Assembly (NCBI GenBank): GCA_036494465.1
Contig: DASXOJ010000181.1
Location: 6,216-70,215 of the forward strand
DNA from: CAJCJE01 sp036494465
Lineage (GTDB): Bacteria > Actinomycetota > Actinomycetes > Mycobacteriales > Pseudonocardiaceae
Reading direction: 5' to 3'
DNA length: 64,000 bases
The position numbers were made by a program, and so were the translations under genes. Every line of letters starts with the position of its first letter. The first letter of the stretch is position 1. The notes beneath the pieces are model-generated. The model was not told where the DNA came from. It saw nothing but the letters and a program-made list of their open reading frames with translations, and did not search any database. This document shows, in pieces, positions 37,179-45,538 of this stretch.

Positions 37179-37622
37179 TCAGCCCAGGTCGGGCGGGGCC
37201 GACGCCATCGGGCGCAGCGCGTTGCGGACCCTGGGGGTCAGGTGCCGCGCGTAGCTCTGGACGAACGTGGTCATTTCGTGGGCGACGGCCTGCATGTCGC
37301 ACCGGGGGCCGGTGAGCACGACGAGTCCGCCTTGCTCACCCATGGGCATGAACAGGAAGTGCCCGCCGCTGTGCCGGTGGATGATCACCTCGCAGTTGCC
37401 CATACCGAACATTTCCGAGCTGGTCCTGGCCAGGCCGAGCACGCCGCTGGCGATCGCGGCGAGGCTGTCCGCCGAGGTCTGGTCGGTCGAGCGGGACGCG
37501 GTGAGCGGCAGTCCGTCGGACGACAGGATCAGGGCGTGCGTGACGCCGTGCACCCGGTTGACGAAGTCGCTGATCAGCCAGGTGAAGTCGGGAATGCTCG
37601 CGGCGTCGTGGTACGCCGTCAC
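37179..37622 (-). CDS. cvnB: Roadblock/LC7 protein (CvnB)
   Basis: A 147-residue roadblock/LC7 domain protein: FTWLISDFVNRVHGVTHALI, LSSDGLPLTASRSTD, then LAAIASGVLGLARTSSEMFG. It should act as the GTPase-regulating partner of CvnD. GTG start overlapping the sensor-kinase stop by four bases. Confidence 0.93.
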   Translation of the reverse strand: MTAYHDAASIPDFTWLISDFVNRVHGVTHALILSSDGLPLTASRSTDQTSADSLAAIASGVLGLARTSSEMFGMGNCEVIIHRHSGGHFLFMPMGEQGGLVVLTGPRCDMQAVAHEMTTFVQSYARHLTPRVRNALRPMASAPPDLG

Positions 37623-38851
37623 GTGTCTTGCCCTTCGGGTTGTGCGGAGCCGGTTTCCTCGTCGGACTGCCCGGTCCGAGCCGATTCGATACCGTCGTCG
37701 AACGCGGCGAGGTCGCTGAGCATGCGTTCATGCCCGGCCGCGACGTCCTTCGGATCGGTCGGCGCGGGCTGGGCAGCTTGCTTGCGACCGGCGGGACGCA
37801 GGCTGCTCGGTACCCGGCGGGGCAGGCCGATGGCGGTGGTCGGCCCTTCGGTTTCGGTGGTCCCCGGCCATTTCGGGCCGGCGGAGGCGGCCGGGGTGAT
37901 CGGGGTGAACGCGTCGCGCTCGGCGTCGTCCACGCGTGGATCGGGCCCGGCGGGCGCGAGCGGCGATGCCTGGTTGGGGACGGTGTGGTTGCCGGACCAC
38001 ATGTCCTCGGCGGGCAGATCGCAGACCAGCGCGGCCGGAATGGTGACCAGGCTGGTGGTACCCGCGGGGGTGCGCCGGTCGAGCCGGACGCGCAGGTGGT
38101 GGCGGGCGGCGAGCCGGGCGATCACGGACAGGCCCATGTGCGCGACGGCGTCGGCTTCGAACTCGGGTGTGCGGGAGAGCCGCTTGTTCACGCTGAACAG
38201 TTGCTCCTCGGACATGCCGATGCCGTCGTCCTCGATGCGCACCAGCACGCTGCCGGACTCGGTGAAGTGCGCGCTGGCCCGGACCTGGGTGGTGGGCGGC
38301 GAATTGTTGGCCGCGTTGTCGAGCAATTCGGCGAGTACGCGGACGATGTCGGCGGTGGCGGGCGCGACGATTCCGACAGCGACGATTCGACCGAAGGCGA
38401 TTCGGTCGAACTGGCGGATCGGGGACGCGGCCGCGCGTAAGAGATCGACCAATGACGCGTCGCCGACGCCGGTGTCGTTGGCGCCTTTTCCGGCCAGTAC
38501 CAGCATGTTTTCCGAATTGCGGCGCAGCAGGTTGGCCAGGTTGTCGATGCGGTACAGCTTGTCGAGAAGATCCGGATTGCTCTCGTTGCGGTACATCTCC
38601 TGCAACTCGTCGAGCACCGAGTTGATCAGGTTCAGGTCGCGTAACGCGAGGGTCGAGCAGACCTCGCCGATCTGTTCCTCGGGGACGCCGGAAGGCTGGA
38701 TCTGCTGGTGAACAACGGTTTGGGGTTGGGGAGCTGGCAGGTAGCGGTTGAGTGCCTCGGCGGCGACGGGCGCGTAGCGGCGGGCCGCCTCATTGACCAC
38801 CGCTCGGCCGCGAAGCCACAGGTCACGTGCTGTCCTCACCGTCGCGGACAC
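37619..38851 (-). CDS. cvnA: Short conservon sensor-kinase-like ATPase (CvnA), no sensor part
   Basis: About 410 residues. An HATPase_c domain is clear (VLAELLDNAANNSPP, VRIEDDGIGMS, FEADAVAHMGLSVIARLAAR), preceded by a helical segment LNLINSVLDELQEMYRNESN with NSENMLVLAGKG, and followed by a 150-residue Pro/Ala-rich tail. Usual CvnA proteins have two membrane helices, a nitrate-sensor-like outer domain and HAMP; none is present here. The start is uncertain: a GTG at 38851 is used, and an in-frame TTG at 38908 is the alternative; neither has a good ribosome site. A missing upstream sensor part cannot be excluded. Confidence 0.82.
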   Translation of the reverse strand: MSATVRTARDLWLRGRAVVNEAARRYAPVAAEALNRYLPAPQPQTVVHQQIQPSGVPEEQIGEVCSTLALRDLNLINSVLDELQEMYRNESNPDLLDKLYRIDNLANLLRRNSENMLVLAGKGANDTGVGDASLVDLLRAAASPIRQFDRIAFGRIVAVGIVAPATADIVRVLAELLDNAANNSPPTTQVRASAHFTESGSVLVRIEDDGIGMSEEQLFSVNKRLSRTPEFEADAVAHMGLSVIARLAARHHLRVRLDRRTPAGTTSLVTIPAALVCDLPAEDMWSGNHTVPNQASPLAPAGPDPRVDDAERDAFTPITPAASAGPKWPGTTETEGPTTAIGLPRRVPSSLRPAGRKQAAQPAPTDPKDVAAGHERMLSDLAAFDDGIESARTGQSDEETGSAQPEGQDT

Positions 38852-39037
38852 CCGCCGAGCTCTGCGCCCCCGGTTACGGCCACATACGTGAACATGCGCA
38901 GTATGCAATCAGACAGATGCGGGACAGGTCCAGTGCGGGTAGCAAACACCGCCGGAAGGAGTGAGGCTCACCACGCCTTTGGCGGTACCGCTAGCGCGAA
39001 TTCGGACGCCCTGTAATCCCTATTACGATTCGATCAA

Positions 39038-39610
39038 CTAATCCACGACCAGCCCATACTCCTGCGCGAGGATCGCGGCCTGGCCCCGGGATCGGACACC
39101 GAGTTTGGTCAACACGCGCGAGACGTGCGTCTTGACCGTCGTCTCACCGATGTGCAAGCGAGAACTGATCTGCGCGTTCGACATTCCGGACCCGAGGCAG
39201 CCGAACACCTCGCGTTCGCGCTCGGTAAGGTCGTCGAGTCCGTTCGGCGGAACGGGCGCTTCGCCGCTGGTCGCGGCGAAGGCACTGATCAGTCGGCGCG
39301 TCACGGTCGGCGCGAGCACGCCGTCCCCGGACGCGACCAGCTTGACGGCCTCGACGAGGTGCCGCGCCTCGACGGATTTGAGGAGGAACCCGGCAGCTCC
39401 CGCGCGCAGTGCCGCGTGCACGTACTCGTCGAGGTCGAACGTGGTCAGCACGAGCACGTTGGCCAGCCCTTCGGCGCTGATCCGCCGGGTCGCGGCTTCG
39501 CCGTCGGCGGCTTCGCCGACCACCTCGATGTCCGGGTCGCTGCCGAGCATCAGCATGAGGCCGGCGCGGATCGCGCCGTGATCGTCGGCGGCCAGCACCC
39601 TGATGGTCAT
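39038..39610 (-). CDS. NarL-type response regulator with shortened receiver domain
   Basis: A 190-residue regulator, about 25-30 residues shorter than relatives. The receiver starts normally (MTIRVLAADDHGAIRAGLML) but EVVGEAADGEAATRRISAEG runs straight into ANVLVLTTFDLDEYVHAALR. The stretch in between, which carries the phospho-acceptor Asp (usually VVLMDVRMPGMDG), is gone. The switch Lys region GFLLKS and the LuxR HTH (LTEREREVFGCLGSGMSNAQ, GETTVKTHVSRVL) are intact. The ATG overlaps the kinase stop by four bases. Confidence 0.92.
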   Translation of the reverse strand: MTIRVLAADDHGAIRAGLMLMLGSDPDIEVVGEAADGEAATRRISAEGLANVLVLTTFDLDEYVHAALRAGAAGFLLKSVEARHLVEAVKLVASGDGVLAPTVTRRLISAFAATSGEAPVPPNGLDDLTEREREVFGCLGSGMSNAQISSRLHIGETTVKTHVSRVLTKLGVRSRGQAAILAQEYGLVVD

Positions 39611-40806
39611 ACGCGCCCTTCCGCGACGGGGAGTTCGGCGCGGACCAGCCAGCCGGTGCCGACCGGTCCGGCGCTCAGCGTGCCACCGACCGCGTCCGCT
39701 CGCGCGCGCATGTTCAGCAGGCCATGCCCGGTCCCGTCCGGTTCGGGTTGTCGCTCGGTCAGTTCGTTGTGCACCTCGACGGTGAGCACTCCCCCGCGTT
39801 TGCCGATCTCCACGTGCACCCGGCCACCTGGCGCGTGTTTCATGGTGTTGGTCAGCGCTTCCTGCGCGATCCGGTACGCGGTCAGGTCGACCGCGACCGG
39901 CAGCGCCGCACCCTCCACAGTGGACTCGACGGTGACCTGCATGCCACCGGCACGGGCCGAGGCGACCAGCCGCGACAGTTCGGCCAGGCGCGCGGGCGCG
40001 GTGGTCTCGTCCTCCAGGGTTTCCGCCTCGGCGCGCAGCAGGCCGATCATGGCGCGCATCTCGGCCAGCGCGTGCACACTGTTCTCACGGACCGAGGTGA
40101 GCACGGTGCGCGCGGTGCGCGGATCGTCGGCGAGCGAGAGCGCCGCGCCGGACTGGATCGCGATGGCGGAGAGGTGGCCCGCGATCACGTCGTGCAGGTC
40201 GCGGGCCATCCGGCCGCGTTCGGCCGCGACCGCGGCGCGCCGGTCCAACTCGGCGATCCGGGCCACCTGGGTGGCGTTGGCGCGTTCGGCGTCGGCGGCG
40301 TCGTGCTGCTGGCGGACGTGCGCTGCCCACCAGATCGGGATGATCACGAACGGCACCACGCCCAGCGTGACGTCCACCGCGACGGGCAGCACGTGCGTGT
40401 AGCTGAGCAGGAAGACGAACACCGAGATCGGGCCGAGCACAGCCAGACCGACCATGACCCGGTTGACCCGCCACGACCCGTAGAGCGTGGCCGCGTAGAG
40501 GAAATCGGTGTAGACGAGCACCACCGGCAGCGAGACGCCGATCGACACGTCGACCGCGAGGCAGGCGGTGGCCAGCAGCAACCCGCCCGGCACCCAGCGA
40601 CGGGTCAGCTCCAGCCCGCACACGGCCGCCAGTTCGACCAGCCGCGCCCACAGCGGCACGCCCGAGCCGAACGGGACGAGCTGGGCGACGTCGGTCGTGT
40701 AGAGCAGCACACCGAGGGCCAGGGTGAACAGCGCGATGAGGGCGTCCTGCTGCCATACCGGCAGGTCCCGCTGGCGCCAGCCGGCCAGCTTGCGGACGAC
40801 TCGCAT
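39607..40806 (-). CDS. NarL-system histidine kinase (HisKA_3)
   Basis: A 399-residue membrane kinase. Around five or six hydrophobic segments fill the first 150 residues (for example ALIALFTLALGVLLYTTDV and VVLVYTDFLYAATLY). The HisKA_3 box is ERGRMARDLHDVIAGHLSAI with the phospho-His, and the HATPase has RIAQEALTNTMKHAPG and GTGHGLLNMRARA. All kinase residues are intact, in contrast to the receiver domain of its partner. ATG at 40806. Confidence 0.92.
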   Translation of the reverse strand: MRVVRKLAGWRQRDLPVWQQDALIALFTLALGVLLYTTDVAQLVPFGSGVPLWARLVELAAVCGLELTRRWVPGGLLLATACLAVDVSIGVSLPVVLVYTDFLYAATLYGSWRVNRVMVGLAVLGPISVFVFLLSYTHVLPVAVDVTLGVVPFVIIPIWWAAHVRQQHDAADAERANATQVARIAELDRRAAVAAERGRMARDLHDVIAGHLSAIAIQSGAALSLADDPRTARTVLTSVRENSVHALAEMRAMIGLLRAEAETLEDETTAPARLAELSRLVASARAGGMQVTVESTVEGAALPVAVDLTAYRIAQEALTNTMKHAPGGRVHVEIGKRGGVLTVEVHNELTERQPEPDGTGHGLLNMRARADAVGGTLSAGPVGTGWLVRAELPVAEGRV

Positions 40807-40859
40807 GCGCACGGCTCCATGACAGCACACGAGCGGGCCGGTCCGCCTCCTACGAAGTG

Positions 40860-41123
40860 ATGATCCCCGATCATGCGCTCCGCCGACGCGCCGAGCGGCG
40901 CAGCACGGCGGTGTTGGTCGCGCTGCCCGTGAGCTGGCTGCCCCGGCTGGGTGGGCTGTCCGGCGCGTGGCTGTTGTCCGGGCTGGCCTACCAGGAGGTC
41001 TTCGGCCGCAGGACCGGCGAGGGCGCGGCCGTGATCGACCTGATCGGCGCGACGGTCACTGAGCGACCGGGCTCAGCCGGGTGCGCACGGTGTCGGCCAA
41101 CGGCAGTTGCAGGTCCTCCATGA
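40860..41123 (+). CDS. Doubtful small protein, 87 residues
   Basis: An ATG frame beginning MIPDHALRRRAERRSTAVLV with hydrophobic VLVALPVSWLPRLGGLSGAW. It lies in the gap between the kinase and SARP genes, both minus, and its last third overlaps the SARP 3' end. No ribosome site, no known family. Could be a small membrane protein. Confidence 0.25.
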   Translation: MIPDHALRRRAERRSTAVLVALPVSWLPRLGGLSGAWLLSGLAYQEVFGRRTGEGAAVIDLIGATVTERPGSAGCARCRPTAVAGPP

Positions 41124-43962
41124 TCGTCAGCGCGCGCTGCCAGTCCTCGCGCGCGGACTCGACCTCGCCGAGCGCGAGTCGTGAATCACCGCGCCACAAG
41201 AGGCATTCGGCGGTATCCGCACGGTCGCCCGCGTTGGCGAGTTGCTCGAACGCGGCGGAGAAGCATTCGATCGCGGACTCGTGCTCGCCGAGCGACTGGC
41301 GCAGCTTGCCAAGGGCCGACCAGCAGTAGCCGACGCCGTTGGTGTCGCCGACCTGGCGGTAGAGCTGCATGCCCTGCTCGATCAGGCCGACCGCGACGCA
41401 GATGTTGCCGTACTGGGTCTCGCACCAGCTGATGCCCTCCAGCGCGGTGGCCTTGCCCTTGGCGTTGTCCATCTCGCGGAACAGCTCCAGCGCGTCCTTG
41501 TAGTGCTGCATGGCCGCGTCGACCTGGCCGAGTTCGCGGCGGATCGCGCCGAAGTTGGCGCACACGTAGCCGTGTTCGAGCCGGTAGCCGAGCTGGTGGA
41601 ACAGGGCGCAGGTGCTGGTCAGGTGCTCGATCGCGGGTTCGTCGCGGCGCAGGAAGTGGTAGGCGCCTGCCAGGCTGCGGTGCATGCGGGCCTGCGCGGG
41701 CAGGTCGCCCTGTTCACGCGCGGCCTGCAACGCGACCCGCATCGTGCCCGCCCAGTCGTGGTAGCGCGCGGAGAGCTGGAAGAACTGCTGCTGGCGCAGC
41801 GCCAACTCCCAGGCGTAGGAGGCGAGTTCGCCGGTCGCGGCGCTGCGGATCGCGGAGGTGAGCACCTGCCGGTGTTCGGTGAACCAGTCCAGCGCGCTCG
41901 CCCGGTCCGCACAGTCCTCCGGGGTGACCCCGGGCCGGGCGGGCGGCGGTTCGGCCGGGATGTAGAGCGGCCACAGTTTGAGCTGGGCGTGGTGCGCGGT
42001 GATCAGGTAGTGGTCGAGCAGCCTGCCCAGCGCCTCGCGCCGCTCGTCCTCGCCGTCCAGCGATTCGCTCAGCTCCGACGCGTACACCCGGACGAGGTCG
42101 TGGAGGCTGTAGCGGCCCGGATAGTGCTCGATGAGCAGCCGGGCACTGGTGAGTTCGGTGAGCAGGTGGCGGACCTCACGCCTGCCGACGCCGAGCAGAC
42201 TGGCCGCGGCGTTGCGGGAGATGTCCGGTCCGGCGCCGACGGACAGCAGCCGGAACAGTCTGCCCGCGGACTGGCTGAGCTGCCGGTAGGACCAGGAGAA
42301 CACCGCGCGCACGTCGGCGGCGACGTCGCCGTCCGCGCTGAACGCGTCGAGCCGGGTGCGCTCGTCGCGCAGTTCGTCGGCGATCGCGGCGAGCGGCATG
42401 TTCGGGTGGATGGTGGCGCGCGCCGCGACGATCGCGGTCGCCAGCGGCAGACCCGCGCAGCCCGCGATGATCTCGTCGAGCGCCGTGACCTCGTCGGCCA
42501 GCCGTTTCACGCCGAGCCGCCTGGTGAGCACCTCGCGCGCCTCGTCGACCGAGAACGGGTCGAGGGTCAGCGTGCGGGCGGCGTGCGTGGTGATCAGGCC
42601 GGAGAGCTGGTTGCGGCTGGTGATGATCACCAGGCAGCCCGCCGCCGCGGGCAGCAGCGGCCGGACCTGGGCGACGTCGCGCGCGTTGTCCAGCAGGATC
42701 AGCACGCGGCGGCCGTTGAGCAGGCTGCGGTACAGCCCCGCCTGGGCTTCCATGCTGTCTGGGACGCGTTGCGGTCCGACGCCGAGCGCGTCGAGGAACC
42801 CGCGCAGTGCCTTGCTCGCGCCGAGCACCGCGCCGCTCGGATCGAATCCGCGCAGGTCGACGTAGAGCTGACCGTCCGGGTAGCGGCCGGCGAGCTGGTG
42901 CGCCCAGTGCACGGCGAAGCTGGTTTTGCCGATGCCCGCGATGCCGTCCACGACGCAGATCGGCATCGCGGGCGCGGCGCGCTCCGGGTCGAGCAGCGCG
43001 TTCAACCGGTCCAGTTCGGTCCGCCGCCCGGTGAACATCGGCAGGTCCGGCGGCAGTTGGGCGGGCAGGATCACCGGCGAGGTGCGGCTGGGCGGGGTGG
43101 CCTGGGCCTCGGTGGGCGGCATGGCGACCGCGATCGACGCCGCCGTCGGCTGACCGACCTGCTGGCGCAGCACGCGCTGGTGCGCGGCGCGCAGTTCGGC
43201 ACCGGGGTCGATGCCGAGTTCCTCGGCCAGCCGCGCGGACACCTCGCGGAACGTGGCGAGCGCGTCGGCCTGGTAGCCGCTGGCGGCGAGGGTGAGCATC
43301 AGCCGGGTCTGCAACGGTTCGTCCAACGGGTGCAGCGCGGCGACCTCGCGCACTGCCGCGAGCACCTTACGGGACCGGCCGACGGACAGTGCCGCGTCGG
43401 CGGCTTCCAGCGCGACCACGACGCGTTCGCGGTCGACCTCGGCGAACGCGGCCTGCGCGTGCGCCGACGCCTCGACGCCTGCCAGGCACGGTCCGCGCCA
43501 CAGCGCGAGCGCGGTCACGAACTCGTCGACCGCACCCGCGACCGTCTCCTCGGACTGGCCCCGCGCGGCGTGACCGCGCGCGACGTGCACGAGTTCGCGG
43601 AAGCGCAGTACATCCAGCGATTCGGCGTCGACGTTGAGCCGGTAGCTGCCGACCTGCCGGACCAGCCAGCGACCCGCGACCCTGGTGGGCAGGCCGGGTT
43701 CGAGCTGACGGCGCAGCATGCCGATGTAGCGGTGCACGACGTTGGCGGCGCTGGGCGGCGGGTCGGTCGGCCAGAGCAGGCCGGTCAACTCGGCCATACT
43801 GACCGGCCCGCCCGCTCTGACCAGGAGCAACGCCAGGATGGCGCGTTGTTGGGGCGGCCCGCCGACGACCTCGTCTGGCCCGCGCCAGACCCGGACCGGG
43901 CCGAGCACGGAGAACCGGATCGGTTCGACAACCGATTCGGGGGCCGGCATCGCGGCGGACAT
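41056..43962 (-). CDS. SARP-family regulator (AfsR type: BTAD, NB-ARC, TPR)
   Basis: A 968-residue regulator. Residues about 15-110 are an OmpR-like DNA-binding domain (RFSVLGPVRVWRG, QQRAILALLLVRAGG), 115-260 the bacterial transcriptional activation domain (LDVLRFRELVHVARG to LAEELGIDPGAELRAAHQRV). From about 310 an NB-ARC ATPase follows with Walker A VDGIAGIGKTSFAVHWA and Walker B VLILLDNARD. The last 300 residues are TPR-like repeats. This is the AfsR layout; such proteins often control antibiotic clusters, but no cluster is visible nearby. Alone on its transcript. Confidence 0.93.
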   Translation of the reverse strand: MSAAMPAPESVVEPIRFSVLGPVRVWRGPDEVVGGPPQQRAILALLLVRAGGPVSMAELTGLLWPTDPPPSAANVVHRYIGMLRRQLEPGLPTRVAGRWLVRQVGSYRLNVDAESLDVLRFRELVHVARGHAARGQSEETVAGAVDEFVTALALWRGPCLAGVEASAHAQAAFAEVDRERVVVALEAADAALSVGRSRKVLAAVREVAALHPLDEPLQTRLMLTLAASGYQADALATFREVSARLAEELGIDPGAELRAAHQRVLRQQVGQPTAASIAVAMPPTEAQATPPSRTSPVILPAQLPPDLPMFTGRRTELDRLNALLDPERAAPAMPICVVDGIAGIGKTSFAVHWAHQLAGRYPDGQLYVDLRGFDPSGAVLGASKALRGFLDALGVGPQRVPDSMEAQAGLYRSLLNGRRVLILLDNARDVAQVRPLLPAAAGCLVIITSRNQLSGLITTHAARTLTLDPFSVDEAREVLTRRLGVKRLADEVTALDEIIAGCAGLPLATAIVAARATIHPNMPLAAIADELRDERTRLDAFSADGDVAADVRAVFSWSYRQLSQSAGRLFRLLSVGAGPDISRNAAASLLGVGRREVRHLLTELTSARLLIEHYPGRYSLHDLVRVYASELSESLDGEDERREALGRLLDHYLITAHHAQLKLWPLYIPAEPPPARPGVTPEDCADRASALDWFTEHRQVLTSAIRSAATGELASYAWELALRQQQFFQLSARYHDWAGTMRVALQAAREQGDLPAQARMHRSLAGAYHFLRRDEPAIEHLTSTCALFHQLGYRLEHGYVCANFGAIRRELGQVDAAMQHYKDALELFREMDNAKGKATALEGISWCETQYGNICVAVGLIEQGMQLYRQVGDTNGVGYCWSALGKLRQSLGEHESAIECFSAAFEQLANAGDRADTAECLLWRGDSRLALGEVESAREDWQRALTIMEDLQLPLADTVRTRLSPVAQ

Positions 43963-44059
43963 CAGCAGGCAGCCCTGTATCGCATGTCGTCCCCGATCGC
44001 CTCAGCGGAAAGCGCGCACCGAGGCACACTCTACTTATTGCCGCAACAAGCAAACTCAC

Positions 44060-44084
44060 TTCCTAGGAATTTGCTTCCATGGAA
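44060..44084. promoter_or_regulatory. Twin palindromes at the MarR gene start
   Basis: TTCCTAGGAA (44060-44069) and TTCCATGGAA (44075-44084) are both perfect 10-bp palindromes with the same arms, centres 15 bp apart. The second covers an ATG. They look like binding sites for the MarR protein itself. Confidence 0.6.
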
Positions 44085-44552
44085 TGTACATTGTTCGGCA
44101 TGACGGACCTGCGGACCCTCTTCCACCACCTCGTGCGGCTGGAAATCGAACTGTGGGACGCGCTGGACCAGCGGCTTCAGGCTGAGGTCGACCTGTCCAT
44201 GGCCAACCTGGACGTGCTTCTCGCGATCCAGCGCACCCCGGACGCGCGCGTGCAGGACGTCGCCAGGGAGCTGTCGATCACGGTCGGCGGCACCAGCAAG
44301 GCGATCGACCGGATCGAGGCGGCCGGTCGCTGCGCGCGCAAGCCGAACCCGCAGGACCGGCGCTCGTCGATCATCGAGATCACCCCACTCGGCGCCGAGT
44401 TGCTGGAGCGCGCGCTGGTGATCTTCGACGCCGAACTCGAACTGCGGCTCGGCTCGGTGCTGCCGGACGATGGCCTCACCCGACTCAGCGCCTCGCTCGC
44501 CATGCTCCGCCAGGCGGGCCAGGTAGTGCAGGAGAGGATCACCACGACATGA
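44079..44552 (+). CDS. MarR-family regulator
   Basis: A winged-helix regulator of 157 residues from 44079, or 150 from the ATG at 44100 (MTDLRTLFHHLVRL). The fold is typical: LDVLLAIQRTPDARVQDVAR, ELSITVGGTSKAIDRIEAAG, wing with NPQDRRSSIIEIT. Because one palindrome lies over the first ATG, the start at 44100 may be the real one; neither has a strong ribosome site (AGGA ten bases before 44079). Its stop overlaps the start of the dehydrogenase gene by four bases, so it most likely controls itself and that enzyme. Confidence 0.9.
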   Translation: MECTLFGMTDLRTLFHHLVRLEIELWDALDQRLQAEVDLSMANLDVLLAIQRTPDARVQDVARELSITVGGTSKAIDRIEAAGRCARKPNPQDRRSSIIEITPLGAELLERALVIFDAELELRLGSVLPDDGLTRLSASLAMLRQAGQVVQERITTT

Positions 44553-45538
44553 CGACCACACCGTCGACGATGCGCGCGATCGTGCTGGACGCGCCGGGCC
44601 CGGCGACCGCCCTGACCATCCGCGAACTGCCGGTGCCCGAACCGGAACCGGGGTGGGTGCTGATCCGGGTGCGGGCATTCGGCCTGAACCGCTCGGAACT
44701 GCACACCCGGCTCGGCCTCGCCGAAGGCGTGACGTTCCCGCGCGTGCTCGGCATCGAGGCGACCGGCGTGGTCGCGAAGTGTCCCGGTGGCGAGTTCGCC
44801 GAGGGCCAGCAGGTGATGGCGATGATGGGCGGGATGGGCCGCACGTTCGACGGTGGCTACGCCGAGTACACCTGCGTGCCTGCGACCCAGCTGATCCCGT
44901 TCTCGTCCGACCTGGACTGGGCGGTGCTCGGCGCGGTGCCGGAGATGCTGCAGACCGCGTACGGCTCGCTGACCGTCGGTCTCGACGTGCGGCCGGGCGG
45001 GTCGATCCTGATCCGGGGCGGTACGTCGTCGGTCGGTATGGCCGCTGCCGTGCTGGCCAAACAGCAGGACATGACCGTGTTCGCGACGACGCGCAGCACT
45101 GCCAAGGCGGACGCGCTCACCACGCTCGGCGTCGACCACGTGCTCATCGACGACGGCGCGGTGGCGCCCAAACTCCGGGCGATCGTGCCCGACGGCGTGG
45201 ACTCCGCACTCGAACTGGTCGGCGCGCCGACCCTGCCGGACACGCTGCGCGCGGTGCGCGTGCACGGCGTCGTCTGCTTCACCGGCATGCTGTCCAACGA
45301 GTGGATCATCAAGGACTTCTACCCGAACGCGTACCTGCCGCGCGGCGTGCGACTTGCCGCATATGGCGGCGACGCGAGCGACCTGCCCGCCGATGCGCTG
45401 CACGGCTTCCTGGACGCGGTCGCGGCCGAGAAGGCGACCGTGCCGATCCATCGCGTGTACGCGTTCGACGAGATCGCGCAGGCGCACGCCGACATGGAAA
45501 CCAACCAGGCCACCGGAAAGCTCGTGGTTCGCGTCTAG
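44549..45538 (+). CDS. Quinone-oxidoreductase-type MDR dehydrogenase
   Basis: A 329-residue medium-chain dehydrogenase/reductase. N-terminal GroES-like part (VRAFGLNRSELHTRLGLAEG, FPRVLGIEATGVV), then the Rossmann part with ILIRGGTSSVGMAAAVLAKQ. The zinc ligands of alcohol dehydrogenases are missing, so it belongs to the zinc-free quinone oxidoreductase group using NADPH. It is coupled to the MarR gene, which suggests induction by its substrate. Its TAG stop lies within CTAG, which also provides the stop of the convergent gene. Confidence 0.9.
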   Translation: MTTTPSTMRAIVLDAPGPATALTIRELPVPEPEPGWVLIRVRAFGLNRSELHTRLGLAEGVTFPRVLGIEATGVVAKCPGGEFAEGQQVMAMMGGMGRTFDGGYAEYTCVPATQLIPFSSDLDWAVLGAVPEMLQTAYGSLTVGLDVRPGGSILIRGGTSSVGMAAAVLAKQQDMTVFATTRSTAKADALTTLGVDHVLIDDGAVAPKLRAIVPDGVDSALELVGAPTLPDTLRAVRVHGVVCFTGMLSNEWIIKDFYPNAYLPRGVRLAAYGGDASDLPADALHGFLDAVAAEKATVPIHRVYAFDEIAQAHADMETNQATGKLVVRV

